Translations under genes and position numbers: made by a program
Notes under the pieces: generated by a model
Told to the model about the DNA's origin: nothing
Databases searched by the model: none
What the model saw: the letters and a program-made list of their open reading frames with translations, nothing else
In this document: piece by piece, positions 44,723-54,841 of the stretch
Position numbering within the stretch: the stretch's first letter is position 1
Layout of the letters: every line of letters starts with the position of its first letter
NCBI GenBank assembly: GCA_017303715.1
Contig: JAFLBZ010000028.1
Location: forward strand, 1-59,525
Reading direction: 5' to 3'
Length of the DNA stretch: 59,525 nt
Source: Rhodothermia bacterium
Lineage (GTDB): Bacteria; Bacteroidota; Rhodothermia; Rhodothermales; UBA2364

Positions 44723-45835
44723 TCAAGGAATGAGGTTTATAATGTCTTTTGCGATGTCTCGTGCGGCATTGGGCTTGGCCAATTGGAGGGTTGCCAAGCG
44801 CATTTGGTTGCGATCCGCCGGTGTTTCGAGCAAACGTTGTATGGTGGCTAAAAAGCCATATTCGGTTTGAAGGTCGGCTTCGGACAACACCTGAGCTGCT
44901 CCAGCTTTTTCCATGGCGCGGGCATTTTTGGTCTGGTGATCCTCGGCCACATGTGGCGAGGGGATCAATAGTGCCGGACTTCCGGTCACCATCAGTTCGC
45001 TACAAGAAATTGCACCAGCTCGACAGACGACCAAATCCGAGGCAGCATAGGCAAGTTCCATACGGTCTAAGTATTTTAGCAATCGGAGTCTTGGGTGTGT
45101 GGGCACCTCGGCCAGCAGCCGTTCATACCATTGTTTTCCCGTTTGCCAGATGAGGTAAAGGTTTTCATCGTTCAACAAGGCATCGTAGGCCCTTTGCATG
45201 GCTTTATTCAAAACCGGACTGCCAAGTGAACCGCCGAACATGAGTAGGACGGTTGCATTTTCGGGCAAATCCCAATGTTTTCGGGCGGTGACACGATCTG
45301 GATTTTGAAGTATTTTTCTGGTCGGGTTTCCGCTGAGCACACATTTATCGGCGGGGAAATAGTTTTTTGCTTCCTCAAAAGCTACATGGATGCGTTTTGC
45401 CTTTTGCCCCAGTAGTTTATTGGTAACGCCCGCATACGCATTTTGCTCTTGGAGTACAATGGGCTTGCCTTGTAAAGTGGCCATACGGAGGACCGGTCCA
45501 GAGACATATCCTCCTGTCCCGACCACCACATCGGGATCAAAGCCTTTTACGAGTCGCCAACTTTGAATCAAGCCCGCCGCAAGTTTAAACGGGAATTTTA
45601 TGTTCCGCTTCAGGCTTTCTAAACTCAAAGACCGCTGAAGTCCAGAGACGGTAATGGGGTGGATGTCGTATCCGGCTTTGGGGACGGCTTCCCACTCTAT
45701 TCGGTCTTTAGTTCCAGCAAAGGCAATCACGGCATCTGGTACTAAGTCCTTGAGGGCATCTGCGATGGCGATTGCGGGATAGACATGGCCGCCCGTTCCA
45801 CCACCCGCCAATAAAATTCTCATGGGTCTGCTCAT
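44723..45835 (-). CDS. murG: Lipid II synthase MurG
   Basis: 370 aa GT-B glycosyltransferase that joins GlcNAc to lipid I at the inner membrane. The N-terminal GGGTGGHVYPAIAIADAL, central MLMFGGSLGS and the UDP-binding GAISCSELMVTGSPALLIP with HQTKNA all fit MurG. The start overlaps ftsW by 4 bp. Confidence 0.96.
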   Translation of the reverse strand: MSRPMRILLAGGGTGGHVYPAIAIADALKDLVPDAVIAFAGTKDRIEWEAVPKAGYDIHPITVSGLQRSLSLESLKRNIKFPFKLAAGLIQSWRLVKGFDPDVVVGTGGYVSGPVLRMATLQGKPIVLQEQNAYAGVTNKLLGQKAKRIHVAFEEAKNYFPADKCVLSGNPTRKILQNPDRVTARKHWDLPENATVLLMFGGSLGSPVLNKAMQRAYDALLNDENLYLIWQTGKQWYERLLAEVPTHPRLRLLKYLDRMELAYAASDLVVCRAGAISCSELMVTGSPALLIPSPHVAEDHQTKNARAMEKAGAAQVLSEADLQTEYGFLATIQRLLETPADRNQMRLATLQLAKPNAARDIAKDIINLIP

Positions 45836-47046
45836 GTGGATTTGGTTTTCGGCGCACGTTTACCGGGCGCAAATCGTTGTCCGGCGATGTTTAACAGTAC
45901 CCCAAGCATCATACCGGTAATGATAAGCGAGGTCCCACCCCAAGAAACAAAGGGGAAGGGTAAGCCTGTAACAGGCATTAATCCAATATTTACACAAACA
46001 TGTACCAAGCCATAAAGCCCGATAGAGAGGGTGATCCCCATGGCCAAGAAAAAGCCCAAGGGGTCGGGAGCGTTTCGGGCAATGTGCATAAATCCACGAT
46101 ATAGAATGATGCCCAGCATGGTGAGAATAAACAATGCGCCCAACATGCCGTATTCCTCGGCGACAATGACAAAAATAAAGTCACTATATGCCGATGGAAT
46201 CCAGTCTTTTTGGGTGCTTTTGCCCGTGCCTTTTCCTGTAAGTCCACCATTTGCAACGGCAATTTGCGCCTGCAAAATTTGAAAAAGTTCGCCCCTTTCG
46301 TCAAAGACCGACCGTTCGTCTGTATGGGTAAATAAGTGTATGCCCAGATAGCTCTCCACCCTTTCGGCACGTGCTGGGAATAGGAGTAACATAACCAGCG
46401 CGAGGCTTAGTCCAAGCCCCAATAATCCACCCAAATGAACCAATTTCATTCTACCTACAAATCCCATGACGAGAATGGTCAACAAAAGAACCAATGCCGT
46501 AGAAACGTTTTGCGCACCAATCAGAATGGTAATGACAACGCCCCAGAGCATGACGGGCATAAATCCTCTTACAAAGTGATGGATGTACAACTGTTTACGG
46601 GTCAGGAGTACCGCCACATGGACAATTAAGGCAAAACGGGCGATGTCGGAAGGACGAAATCCGAAGATTGCCCTCTTTGCGCCACCTTGCCAATTTCCTT
46701 GCACCAAAACCCAGACCAATAAAATCACCGAAGTGATAATGCCCAGCTTGCTAAGGCGTGCTACTACGTGGTAGTCTAACTGACTGAAGACCACCATTGC
46801 CCCTAAAGCCAATGCCAACCGGATAACATGCTCGAATAACAAGCCTTCAGTTGTGGTTTCGCTGGAGGCTGCCAAATAAGCGGTTGCACTATATACGGCT
46901 ACAATTCCGACCAAACTGAGTGCCAGCACAGCCCCCAAAATGGCCCTATCCAATCTGGTTGGATGCCATGTAACCGTGGGCCAATTCATGAGATTAGGCA
47001 AGCGGTTTTTGAGTCCGGTCAATATGTTTCCGTTGGGAATGGTCAT
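45832..47046 (-). CDS. ftsW: SEDS glycosyltransferase FtsW
   Basis: 404 aa with about ten membrane segments. Conserved segments are GFRPSDIARFALIV, KGTGKSTQKDWIPSAYSDFI and LPFPFVSWGGTSLI, the last being diagnostic for SEDS proteins. FtsW polymerises septal glycan together with FtsI. The order before murG is the usual one, 6 bp after murD. Confidence 0.95.
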   Translation of the reverse strand: MTIPNGNILTGLKNRLPNLMNWPTVTWHPTRLDRAILGAVLALSLVGIVAVYSATAYLAASSETTTEGLLFEHVIRLALALGAMVVFSQLDYHVVARLSKLGIITSVILLVWVLVQGNWQGGAKRAIFGFRPSDIARFALIVHVAVLLTRKQLYIHHFVRGFMPVMLWGVVITILIGAQNVSTALVLLLTILVMGFVGRMKLVHLGGLLGLGLSLALVMLLLFPARAERVESYLGIHLFTHTDERSVFDERGELFQILQAQIAVANGGLTGKGTGKSTQKDWIPSAYSDFIFVIVAEEYGMLGALFILTMLGIILYRGFMHIARNAPDPLGFFLAMGITLSIGLYGLVHVCVNIGLMPVTGLPFPFVSWGGTSLIITGMMLGVLLNIAGQRFAPGKRAPKTKST

Positions 47047-47052
47047 GCGTCA

Positions 47053-48411
47053 TTAAAGTTTTTGAACCGTTTCCTTGAAAACGTCTCCACGGTGTTCATA
47101 ATGCTCGAACAAATCGAAAGAGGCACAAGCTGGGCTTAGGAGTACCACTTCGCCTGTTTTGGCCATTTGGTGCGCAAGCGAGACGGCATCCTGCATATTG
47201 GCTGCAAAGTGTGCTTCTGGCGCAACGCATCCTAGTTCATTGACCACCTTATGGCCACTTTCTTCACCAACACCAATCACAACCCGTACTTTTTCTTGAA
47301 TCAATTTATGCAAAGGGAGATAGTCATTTCCTTTGTCGCGTCCACCCGCTAAAAGGATAATGGGTTCCGTGAAACTTTCTAACGCATACCAAACGGCATT
47401 AACATTGGTGGCTTTAGAGTCGTTATAGTATTTTACGCCATTTAATTCCCGCACAAATTCAAGACGGTGGGCAACCCCCTCGAAGGTGGAGAGGCTCTCG
47501 CGTATGACCTCTGAACGAATTTCCATAACCCGTGCTGCAACTGCTGCGGCAAGCGAATTATAGAGGTTATGGCTTCCTCTGATGGAGATTTCTTCCGGTT
47601 GCATAAGCACCTCCTCTTGGCCTTCGATTCGGAGAATAAGGTTGTTGTCTCGTAAAAAAGCGCCTTGGGACACTTCGTTTGTAATACTGAACCCAAGTGG
47701 TGTGAAGCTGGCCTTTGGGTCTAATTGCTCGAAATGGGCGATTAAAAGCGGGTCATCAGCATTATAGACCGCATAGTCCCCAGCTTCTTGATTTTGGTGA
47801 ATGCGGTATTTGCTGTGTGCATAACGCTCAAATTGGTATTGATAGCGATCTAAGTGATCGGGTGTGATGTTGAGCATTACACTGACTTTTGGCCTGAACC
47901 GATCAATATGATCCAATTGGAAACTGGAAACTTCCAGAATTACCGTTTGGGTTTCGTCTAATTGATCGGCCATATCCGAAAAGGGAACGCCTATATTTCC
48001 CCCCACAAAGGGTCGTCTGCCTGCCTTTTCAAACACATAACCCGTAAGGGTAGTGGTGGTTGTTTTACCGTTGGTTCCGGTGATAGCAACGATGGGGGCT
48101 TTACAAAACCACGAAGCCACCTCGATCTCGGAGTAAACGGCAAGTCCTTTTTCAAGGGCCTTTTGGACCAGCGGGGCAGTTGTGGGAACGCCGGGGCTGA
48201 TCACTACCCAGTCGGCGGCAAGTGCCCGTTCGGAATGTCCTCCAAACTCGGAAGCGATGCCCATACCTGCCAAAGATTTTGTCAGACCTTGGGTATCGGC
48301 ACTGCGATCGGTCAAAAAGACATTGGCGTCATGTCGTGCCAACAATCTTGCAACCGAAAGTCCACTTCGTGCAGCTCCTATAACGGTAATATTTTTATGG
48401 GCAACATTCAT
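47053..48411 (-). CDS. murD: UDP-MurNAc-L-Ala:D-Glu ligase
   Basis: 452 aa. N-terminal TVIGAARSGLSVARLL, P-loop ITGTNGKTTTTTL and the late segment KYYNDSKATNVNAVWYALESF are the MurD marks. It adds D-glutamate in the cytoplasm. Tightly packed between mraY (18 bp) and ftsW (6 bp). Confidence 0.96.
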   Translation of the reverse strand: MNVAHKNITVIGAARSGLSVARLLARHDANVFLTDRSADTQGLTKSLAGMGIASEFGGHSERALAADWVVISPGVPTTAPLVQKALEKGLAVYSEIEVASWFCKAPIVAITGTNGKTTTTTLTGYVFEKAGRRPFVGGNIGVPFSDMADQLDETQTVILEVSSFQLDHIDRFRPKVSVMLNITPDHLDRYQYQFERYAHSKYRIHQNQEAGDYAVYNADDPLLIAHFEQLDPKASFTPLGFSITNEVSQGAFLRDNNLILRIEGQEEVLMQPEEISIRGSHNLYNSLAAAVAARVMEIRSEVIRESLSTFEGVAHRLEFVRELNGVKYYNDSKATNVNAVWYALESFTEPIILLAGGRDKGNDYLPLHKLIQEKVRVVIGVGEESGHKVVNELGCVAPEAHFAANMQDAVSLAHQMAKTGEVVLLSPACASFDLFEHYEHRGDVFKETVQKL

Positions 48412-48429
48412 CTCGTTGGGTTTCGGTGG

Positions 48430-49602
48430 TTAACGGATGCGTAGGGTGAGCAAACTCATAATAACCGAGATGGCCGTAATGATCCAAAAGCGGGTGACGA
48501 TTTTTGTTTCCTTAAGTCCCATTGCCTCAAAGTGGTGGTGCAGGGGGGCCATTTTGAAAATACGCCGTCCTTCGCCATACCGCTTTTTCGTGTATTTGAA
48601 GTAAGAGGTTTGTAGGATAACCGAAATGGTTTCCATAAAGAACACACTACACAATAGCGGGAGCAGAAGCTCGGTTTTAACCATCAAGGCCAAGGTTGCA
48701 ATGGCCGCTCCGAGGGCAAGGGAGCCGGTATCGCCCATAAAAACTTGGGCAGGATGGCTATTGTACCACAGGAAACCCATACAAGCTGCCGCCAATGCTG
48801 CCGCAAATACGGTGAGTTCACCCGCCCCTGGAAGGTGTAGAATGCCCAAAAAATTAGCATATTTGGCATTTCCGGCAACATAACTAAAGACCACCAAGCC
48901 GGCCGCAACAAAAGCACTCACTCCGCCGGCCAAGCCATCCAATCCGTCAGTCAGGTTTACGGCATTGGAGACGGCCATCATGATAAAGACGACGACGCCC
49001 AGATAGACCAACCACCCCATGTCAAACCCCAAAGTTGCCGCCAAGGTGTCGGGGAAATAATCGAAAACACGATCTTTTACAAAGGGTAAGTTGGTAATCG
49101 TCTGCACATTTTCGTTCGATTTTTCGAATGGATTGTGGAAGTACAAAACATATCCCACCACCAAGCCGATGCTAAATTGTCCTGCCAGCTTGGTACGTCC
49201 GGCAAGACCCGCTTTATTTTTCTTTACAATCTTGATGTAGTCATCAGCAAAGCCAAATCCACCCATCCAAAGGGTTGCAAGCATTGCCAAAATAATCCCC
49301 ATTTCGGCGATCGCTCCCCAGAGCAATGTAGCCCCTAAAACGGAGGCCAAAATAATGATACCGCCCATGGAGGGCGTTCCACGTTTGTGCGAATGATCTA
49401 CCGCACCTGCATCAACCCCACTTCGCACGGTTTCGCCAAACTGTCTTTGCTGCAACCAACCAATCATTCTTTTGCCAAACAGCAAAGAAATCAAAAGTGC
49501 TGTTACAGCTGCCAAGGCTACCCGAACCGTGATGAAGTGAAACATCTGGAATCCGGGTGGTTGATAGGTTTGCTCCAGCCAAATTAAAAAGTAGTACAAC
49601 AT
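48430..49602 (-). CDS. mraY: Lipid I synthase MraY
   Basis: 390 aa integral membrane enzyme transferring phospho-MurNAc-pentapeptide to undecaprenyl phosphate. The catalytic and metal-binding motifs FADDYIK, NLTDGLDGLAGG and MAPLHHHFE are intact. It follows murE directly (27 bp). The murF gene, normally between murE and mraY, is not there. Confidence 0.97.
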   Translation of the reverse strand: MLYYFLIWLEQTYQPPGFQMFHFITVRVALAAVTALLISLLFGKRMIGWLQQRQFGETVRSGVDAGAVDHSHKRGTPSMGGIIILASVLGATLLWGAIAEMGIILAMLATLWMGGFGFADDYIKIVKKNKAGLAGRTKLAGQFSIGLVVGYVLYFHNPFEKSNENVQTITNLPFVKDRVFDYFPDTLAATLGFDMGWLVYLGVVVFIMMAVSNAVNLTDGLDGLAGGVSAFVAAGLVVFSYVAGNAKYANFLGILHLPGAGELTVFAAALAAACMGFLWYNSHPAQVFMGDTGSLALGAAIATLALMVKTELLLPLLCSVFFMETISVILQTSYFKYTKKRYGEGRRIFKMAPLHHHFEAMGLKETKIVTRFWIITAISVIMSLLTLRIR

Positions 49603-49629
49603 GCCGTTGATTTTGGTTTTCCGGGTGTG

Positions 49630-51138
49630 TTAGGAGGTTTGTTTAATTTGGAAAGCATCATAAACTTCTTCTCGGTCGTCAAAATGATGCTTGGTGGTGC
49701 CAAGTATCTGGTAGGGTTCATGCCCTTTGCCTGCGACCAAAACCACATCGTTTGGTTGGGCATGATGAACCGCGTATCGGATGGCTTCTCGTCTGTCCGT
49801 TCGCCAAATGGCTTGTTGTGGATTTCGGAAGCCGCGTCTGATGTCGTTTATAATCTTTTCAGGGTCTTCTGTGCGCGGGTTATCGCTGGTCACCACCTGA
49901 AAGTCGGCGTATTGTTCTGCAACTTGCCCCATTACAGGTCTTTTTTGAGGGTCACGGTCTCCGCCACATCCAAATACACACCAAATTTTTCCGTTTTGGT
50001 GCTTTACCGAGTGAATGGTTTGTAACACATTTTCTAAGGCATCTGGTGTATGGGCATAGTCCACAATGGCCGTAATATTGTTGTTAAAGACCTGTTGCTC
50101 AAATCTCCCGGGAACTGGTGGTGCGTTTTGTAGCACACCCAGAATCTCGGATGGGGTAAAGCCAAGCGCTAAGCCCACGCCGTAAGCCGCCGTCAGGTTA
50201 TACGCATTAAAACGGCCTACCAAACGGAACTTGCATACATGACCGTCAAGATTTAAAGACAAGCCAGAAACGGTATCGGCGAGGATTTCGAATCGGATTT
50301 GGCTATTCTTATGTGCGCCATAGGTGATGGTACGCGCTGCGGTATCGCGGATCATGTGTAGCCCTTCTGGATCGTCCGTGTTGGTGAGGGCGATTGCACT
50401 TTCAGGCAAGTCATCAAAGAGTTTTTTCTTGGCCGCTCGGTAGGCTTCTACCGTTTTATGATAGTCTAAATGGTCGTGTGTTAAATTAGAGAAAACCGCT
50501 ACATCAAAATCTTGTCCTACAACCCGATATTGGTCTAATGCGTGAGAGGAGACTTCCATAACGGCATATTTGCATCCGGCGGAAACCATTTCTCTGAGGA
50601 GGGCATTGAGTTTAACCGCCGATGGTGTGGTATGGGTTGATTCGATGACCTCGTTGCCAATTCGATAAGAAATGGTTCCGATCAAGCCTGTTTTTTGTCC
50701 TAAGCCTTCTAACAAATGGTGGAGCAGCCAAGTTGTAGTGGTTTTGCCATTGGTTCCTGTCACCCCGATGATGGCTAAGGAGGAGGCTGGATGGTGCCAG
50801 AGTGCTGCGGATAAGGCCGCCAATGCACGTCGGCTATCCGAAACGAGGGCCATATGAACCCCGTTGGGTTCCTCGGTAGGCAAGGTTTCGCAAACAATAC
50901 CAGAAGCACCATTCGAGATGGCTTTCGGAATGAACAAATGTCCATCGGCTTCACTTCCTCGAATGGCAACAAAAAGGTGATCTGAACCAACTTCGCGGCT
51001 ATCATCCGAGACTTGGGTAATGCAAAACTCCGATTCTTTACCGTAGGTAGAGGCAATCAATAAGCCCTGCTCCCTTAGCACGTCCAATGCGGCCTGCCAA
51101 GTCATAAAGGGGGTCATATGTGTATCACTTCTGTTCAT
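49630..51138 (-). CDS. murE: UDP-MurNAc-tripeptide ligase, meso-DAP type
   Basis: 502 aa. P-loop VTGTNGKTTTTWL, CKYAVMEVSSHALDQYR and the DNPRTEDP sequence, whose DNPR motif is the marker for meso-diaminopimelate-adding MurE rather than lysine-adding. The length excludes a MurE-MurF fusion. The start overlaps ftsI by 4 bp. Confidence 0.96.
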   Translation of the reverse strand: MNRSDTHMTPFMTWQAALDVLREQGLLIASTYGKESEFCITQVSDDSREVGSDHLFVAIRGSEADGHLFIPKAISNGASGIVCETLPTEEPNGVHMALVSDSRRALAALSAALWHHPASSLAIIGVTGTNGKTTTTWLLHHLLEGLGQKTGLIGTISYRIGNEVIESTHTTPSAVKLNALLREMVSAGCKYAVMEVSSHALDQYRVVGQDFDVAVFSNLTHDHLDYHKTVEAYRAAKKKLFDDLPESAIALTNTDDPEGLHMIRDTAARTITYGAHKNSQIRFEILADTVSGLSLNLDGHVCKFRLVGRFNAYNLTAAYGVGLALGFTPSEILGVLQNAPPVPGRFEQQVFNNNITAIVDYAHTPDALENVLQTIHSVKHQNGKIWCVFGCGGDRDPQKRPVMGQVAEQYADFQVVTSDNPRTEDPEKIINDIRRGFRNPQQAIWRTDRREAIRYAVHHAQPNDVVLVAGKGHEPYQILGTTKHHFDDREEVYDAFQIKQTS

Positions 51139-53306
51139 TCGTAGCCAAAAATGGTTGCCGTTTGGGGTACAGCAGCGCCCGGATTGGGGTTTTGGGTGAG
51201 CACCCTTCCACCGCCTTTTAAGACCACCTTAATGCCACGGGCGGTTAGCCAATTCATCGCTTGGCGAGCATCCATGCCTCGGACGTCGGGCATTTCGGTC
51301 AGGGGCTTGGGTGATTCCTCGTTCAATGTTAGGGTGACGATGGCTCCTAACTTTTGTATGCTTCCTGCTTTGGGTTGCTGGCGCTCTACGGTTGCCCATG
51401 GGCTAGCGGTGGGTGCAACTTGGAATCCAGAGGCCATGAGGCGGGTAATCGCAACCGTTGCCGGAACGCCCATCACATTGGGAACGGGTGCTTCGGTTCG
51501 TTTGGGACTGTTTAGCATCGGGCTAAGCCGCCTGCTCACATTCGGAAGCAAGGGAACCAGTCTTTTGGCAATGTTTTTGAAAATAGGTGCTGCCGTTTCG
51601 CCGCCGTAGATATTGGTTTTCGGTTCATCTAAAACGATCATCATCACGGCTTCTGGTTGGTCTGCGGGGAAGAATCCTGCGAAAGAAGCACGATAATGAC
51701 CATCGGTGTAAACCCCGTTGATGGTTTTGCGGGCAGTACCCGTTTTTCCACCAATCCTCAACCCTTGTATATATGCGGGATTCCCCGTCCCATTAGGTAG
51801 TTCTACGGCGCGTTCAAAGGCGTTTTCCCGAAGGCTCTTTGCTACTTGTGGGCTACAAAATTGGCGAACCATTTGTGGAGCGGCTTTCCATGTGGTGCGC
51901 CCATCTTGGAGCCGTCGTTCTTTTACCAGATAAGGCCGCATCAATTTACAATCATTGGCCAAGGCGGCATAAGCCATGACCATTTGCAAGGGCGAAACAT
52001 TTACATTGTATCCTCGGCTCATAGAGTTTTTGGTAATCCTGTTCCATTTTCCGGGGCGAATTAGTGCCCCATTAGCTTCTCCGGGAAGATCCACCAGAGT
52101 GGCCTGGCCAAAACCCATAAACCGGAGGAACTGGTAAAAATCTCCATCTTTAATCTTCTCGGCCACTTGTCCAATACCAATGTTGGAAGAATGAACCAAG
52201 ACATCAGCGAAACTTAGTTTCCCACGGGGGTGGTCATCCCGGACGATGTTGCCGTGAAAGTTCCACCGCCCACCGCCTGTTGCAAAAGAATCTCGGTAGG
52301 AAACCTTGTTTAGGGTCAATGCCGCCAAAGCAGGCATGAGCTTAAAGGTTGACCCCGGCTCAATCTGAGATTGGACAGCATGGTTAATTTGGGCACTGTT
52401 CGGATCCCAATTGGGGTTGATGACTCGTGAAGGCAGATTCGGATCGAAGGTAGGGACATTGGCCATGGCTAAAATTCCACCTGTTTTGGGATCAATAGCT
52501 ATGGCGGTTCCCCAAGTTGCGCCTACACTTTCTACACCTTTCAGTAGTTCTTCCTCCAAAATGGTTTGCCATCCTAAGTCTAAGGTAAGGAGGAGAGACT
52601 CTCCATGGCGGGGTTCGATTACGGGGCCGTCCGAAATAGCTTGTTGACGAATAGTATAAGCGCCGTCGGGTAGTGCAATAGGGCGGCTTTTCTGAAGAGG
52701 GCGCTTCCCATCCTCGCCGGCCAAGAGCGTGTTATACAGTAGCTCTAAGCCAACTTTCCCAGCGCCATTTGCAACATATCCAAGCACATTACTGGCAAGA
52801 ACACCATTGTTGTAGTGTCGCGACATGGTTTGTCTGAACATAAGTCCGGGTACGCCCCACCATTCAATTTTACGCTTTTGTTCTTCGGTAAGACGTTGGG
52901 CAATCAGGATATTGCGTTTGTTTTCGCCATTGCGGATTCTTAAAGCATAGTGCGCTTCAGGGCGGCTCGTTAATGCAGAAAGGTAGCGTATAAAACGCAC
53001 CCGTTCTTTGTCGAAACTTAAAATCTGGTTGTTTTTTGGTAGTTTGATAGATGTGGTTATATCTGCATAAAGGTCGTACCGTGCCTCATTGACGGCAAGG
53101 GTACGGCCATCTCGGTCTAAAATAGCGCCTCTCATGGCAGGAATGACCTCCAAGGCATTGGCTTGCTCACGGCCACGGGTTCGTAACTCATCCCCTTTGA
53201 ACCAGACAAGACGAACCATTTGCCCAAGAATAAGGATTGGCAAGATGCCCAGCAAGGCAAGTGTAACCGTCAAGCGGTTGAAGATTTGGTTTCTTATGTC
53301 AGCCAT
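51135..53306 (-). CDS. ftsI: Septal transpeptidase FtsI (PBP3-like) with two PASTA domains
   Basis: 723 aa. An N-terminal membrane anchor (about 10-33) precedes the PBP dimerisation domain and then the transpeptidase domain with S319-TFK322, the SSN motif at 373-375 and the KTG at 521-523. Two PASTA domains follow (about 607-665 and 669-723), a layout shared with many Bacteroidota and Gram-positive division PBPs but not E. coli FtsI. It crosslinks septal peptidoglycan with FtsW. It is 66 bp downstream of the ftsL-like gene. Confidence 0.94.
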   Translation of the reverse strand: MADIRNQIFNRLTVTLALLGILPILILGQMVRLVWFKGDELRTRGREQANALEVIPAMRGAILDRDGRTLAVNEARYDLYADITTSIKLPKNNQILSFDKERVRFIRYLSALTSRPEAHYALRIRNGENKRNILIAQRLTEEQKRKIEWWGVPGLMFRQTMSRHYNNGVLASNVLGYVANGAGKVGLELLYNTLLAGEDGKRPLQKSRPIALPDGAYTIRQQAISDGPVIEPRHGESLLLTLDLGWQTILEEELLKGVESVGATWGTAIAIDPKTGGILAMANVPTFDPNLPSRVINPNWDPNSAQINHAVQSQIEPGSTFKLMPALAALTLNKVSYRDSFATGGGRWNFHGNIVRDDHPRGKLSFADVLVHSSNIGIGQVAEKIKDGDFYQFLRFMGFGQATLVDLPGEANGALIRPGKWNRITKNSMSRGYNVNVSPLQMVMAYAALANDCKLMRPYLVKERRLQDGRTTWKAAPQMVRQFCSPQVAKSLRENAFERAVELPNGTGNPAYIQGLRIGGKTGTARKTINGVYTDGHYRASFAGFFPADQPEAVMMIVLDEPKTNIYGGETAAPIFKNIAKRLVPLLPNVSRRLSPMLNSPKRTEAPVPNVMGVPATVAITRLMASGFQVAPTASPWATVERQQPKAGSIQKLGAIVTLTLNEESPKPLTEMPDVRGMDARQAMNWLTARGIKVVLKGGGRVLTQNPNPGAAVPQTATIFGYE

Positions 53307-53372
53307 AGGTGGTTAGGCGGCTGGGGTTTCAATGTTTTCAGATAGTCCTTAAGGCATGAAACCAGACGGAGT

Positions 53373-53864
53373 TTATGGGTTTGTACCCACTTGCGGAATA
53401 AAAATGTCATCGGCATATTGGTAACCTTCAACCAAACCAAGTTGCTTTGCGGCTCCAATCAATCTTTGCGGATCGGTTATTTGGTCATATTCGCCATTTA
53501 ACCGATTTCGTTCTAAGTGCAGGCGGATGTTTTCTTTTCTCAACTGCTGTACATGACTCAGAATACGTTGTGTGTCATAAACATGTCGGACATATAGTGT
53601 ACCAATCAGGCCGAAAAGCAACATGAACAAGAAAAGAGACAAACTGCGGAAGTTGCCTGCTTTTTTGGTTTCTGCCTCGATCACCTCATCCGGAATGGCT
53701 TTGCTCCCACGGTTGGTGAGGTCGCCCCATGTAGGCAACGGCCCCGCTGCAATTTTGGGGCCAATGACAATGCCATCCGGTCCAATACCCCAACTCCGCT
53801 CTTCATCGGCCAAAGCACCCATGAATTTGCTTTTGTTAGTCTTTTTTTTGAACCGTTTGGTCAT
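53373..53864 (-). CDS. ftsL: FtsL-like divisome protein
   Basis: 163 aa with a long cytoplasmic part (1-72), one membrane helix (about 73-92, LSLFLFMLLFGLIGTLYV) and a periplasmic coiled coil (ILSHVQQLRKENIRLHLERN). A short tail of about 20 residues follows. The topology, size and position between rsmH and ftsI identify FtsL, although sequence similarity is low, as is usual for this family. The cytoplasmic region is longer than in most FtsL. It overlaps rsmH by 4 bp. Confidence 0.8.
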   Translation of the reverse strand: MTKRFKKKTNKSKFMGALADEERSWGIGPDGIVIGPKIAAGPLPTWGDLTNRGSKAIPDEVIEAETKKAGNFRSLSLFLFMLLFGLIGTLYVRHVYDTQRILSHVQQLRKENIRLHLERNRLNGEYDQITDPQRLIGAAKQLGLVEGYQYADDIFIPQVGTNP

Positions 53865-54841
53865 GGTGTTGGTGATTCTGTTCGTGCCACGATACGCAAC
53901 TTTGCACTTCGGGCACGCGGGTTGGATTGAACTTCGCTATCGGTTGCGACAATGACTTTCGGTAAAACCGGTTGCCAAGGCGTTATCAGGTTTCCAAAGA
54001 AATCTTTATGTGCTACTCCCTCAAAGTTTCCAAATTTCATAAATCGTTTCACTGGGCGGTCTTCCAGCGAGTGGTATGTAATGACCGCAAGCCTGCCGGT
54101 AGGTTTAAGTAGCGAAGGCGTTGCGGATAGCGCCGCCTCTAATACTTCTAATTCTCCGTTTACAGCAATTCGGAAAGCTTGGAAAACCCGTGCCAAGGTC
54201 TTGTGCTGTTCCGGGCCTTTAGAAACTTCCCGTATGCAGTTGGCAAACGCTTCGGTGGTTTCAAAAGGACGATGTTTTAGGATGTTACGCACGATCGCTA
54301 CCGCTCTTTTTTCTTCTCCGTAGTTCCAAATAATCCGTCTTAGAGCTTGCTCGTCAAGATGGTTAATCCATTCAGAAGCTGGAGAACCGATATTTGGATC
54401 CATGCGCATATCCAATGGACCACTTCCTTGAAAACTAAAGCCCCGCGACCGATCATCCAGTTGGTGCGATGAAACCCCAAGGTCTAATAAAATGCCCGTT
54501 ACTGTTTCGATACCTCGTTCTTGTAGTAATGCTTCGGTATTGCTAAAGTTGCCAAATAAGGCAAAAAAACGTGCATCATGGCCTAATCTTCCTTGGGCTT
54601 CTCTTAGCGCATCTGCATCTTGGTCTATCCCGATCACCCGCGCTTGTGGGCCTAAAAGATCCAATAAAGCTGCACTATGACCTCCACCGCCCAGCGTACC
54701 GTCAATATATACACCATTTAGATCTGTAATCAGGTTCGTACAGACTTCTTTACAAAGAACAGGGGCATGATACGCGGTTGCATATGGTTGTGGTGCGCCG
54801 ACGTCCGTGCCTATGGTGTTCACCTTCCGGTTGCGCTTCAT
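53861..54841 (-). CDS. rsmH: 16S rRNA m4C1402 methyltransferase
   Basis: 326 aa. The SAM-binding motif YIDGTLGGGGHSAALL, ILLDLGVSSHQLDDRSRGFS (shown in part) and LDMRMDP are RsmH signatures, with the late YHSLEDRPVK. It methylates C1402 in 16S rRNA. Overlaps mraZ (ATGA) and ftsL by 4 bp, giving a tightly coupled head of the dcw cluster. Confidence 0.97.
   Translation of the reverse strand: MKRNRKVNTIGTDVGAPQPYATAYHAPVLCKEVCTNLITDLNGVYIDGTLGGGGHSAALLDLLGPQARVIGIDQDADALREAQGRLGHDARFFALFGNFSNTEALLQERGIETVTGILLDLGVSSHQLDDRSRGFSFQGSGPLDMRMDPNIGSPASEWINHLDEQALRRIIWNYGEEKRAVAIVRNILKHRPFETTEAFANCIREVSKGPEQHKTLARVFQAFRIAVNGELEVLEAALSATPSLLKPTGRLAVITYHSLEDRPVKRFMKFGNFEGVAHKDFFGNLITPWQPVLPKVIVATDSEVQSNPRARSAKLRIVARTESPTP

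Noticed and set aside
44109-44870. Plus-strand frame of 253 codons opposite murC and murG
   Set aside because: It lies entirely antisense to well-supported genes, and its composition is that of an antisense shadow.
49603-49629. A murF gene hidden by fusion with murE
   Set aside because: MurE is 502 aa with a single P-loop and ends normally. Only 27 bp separate it from mraY.
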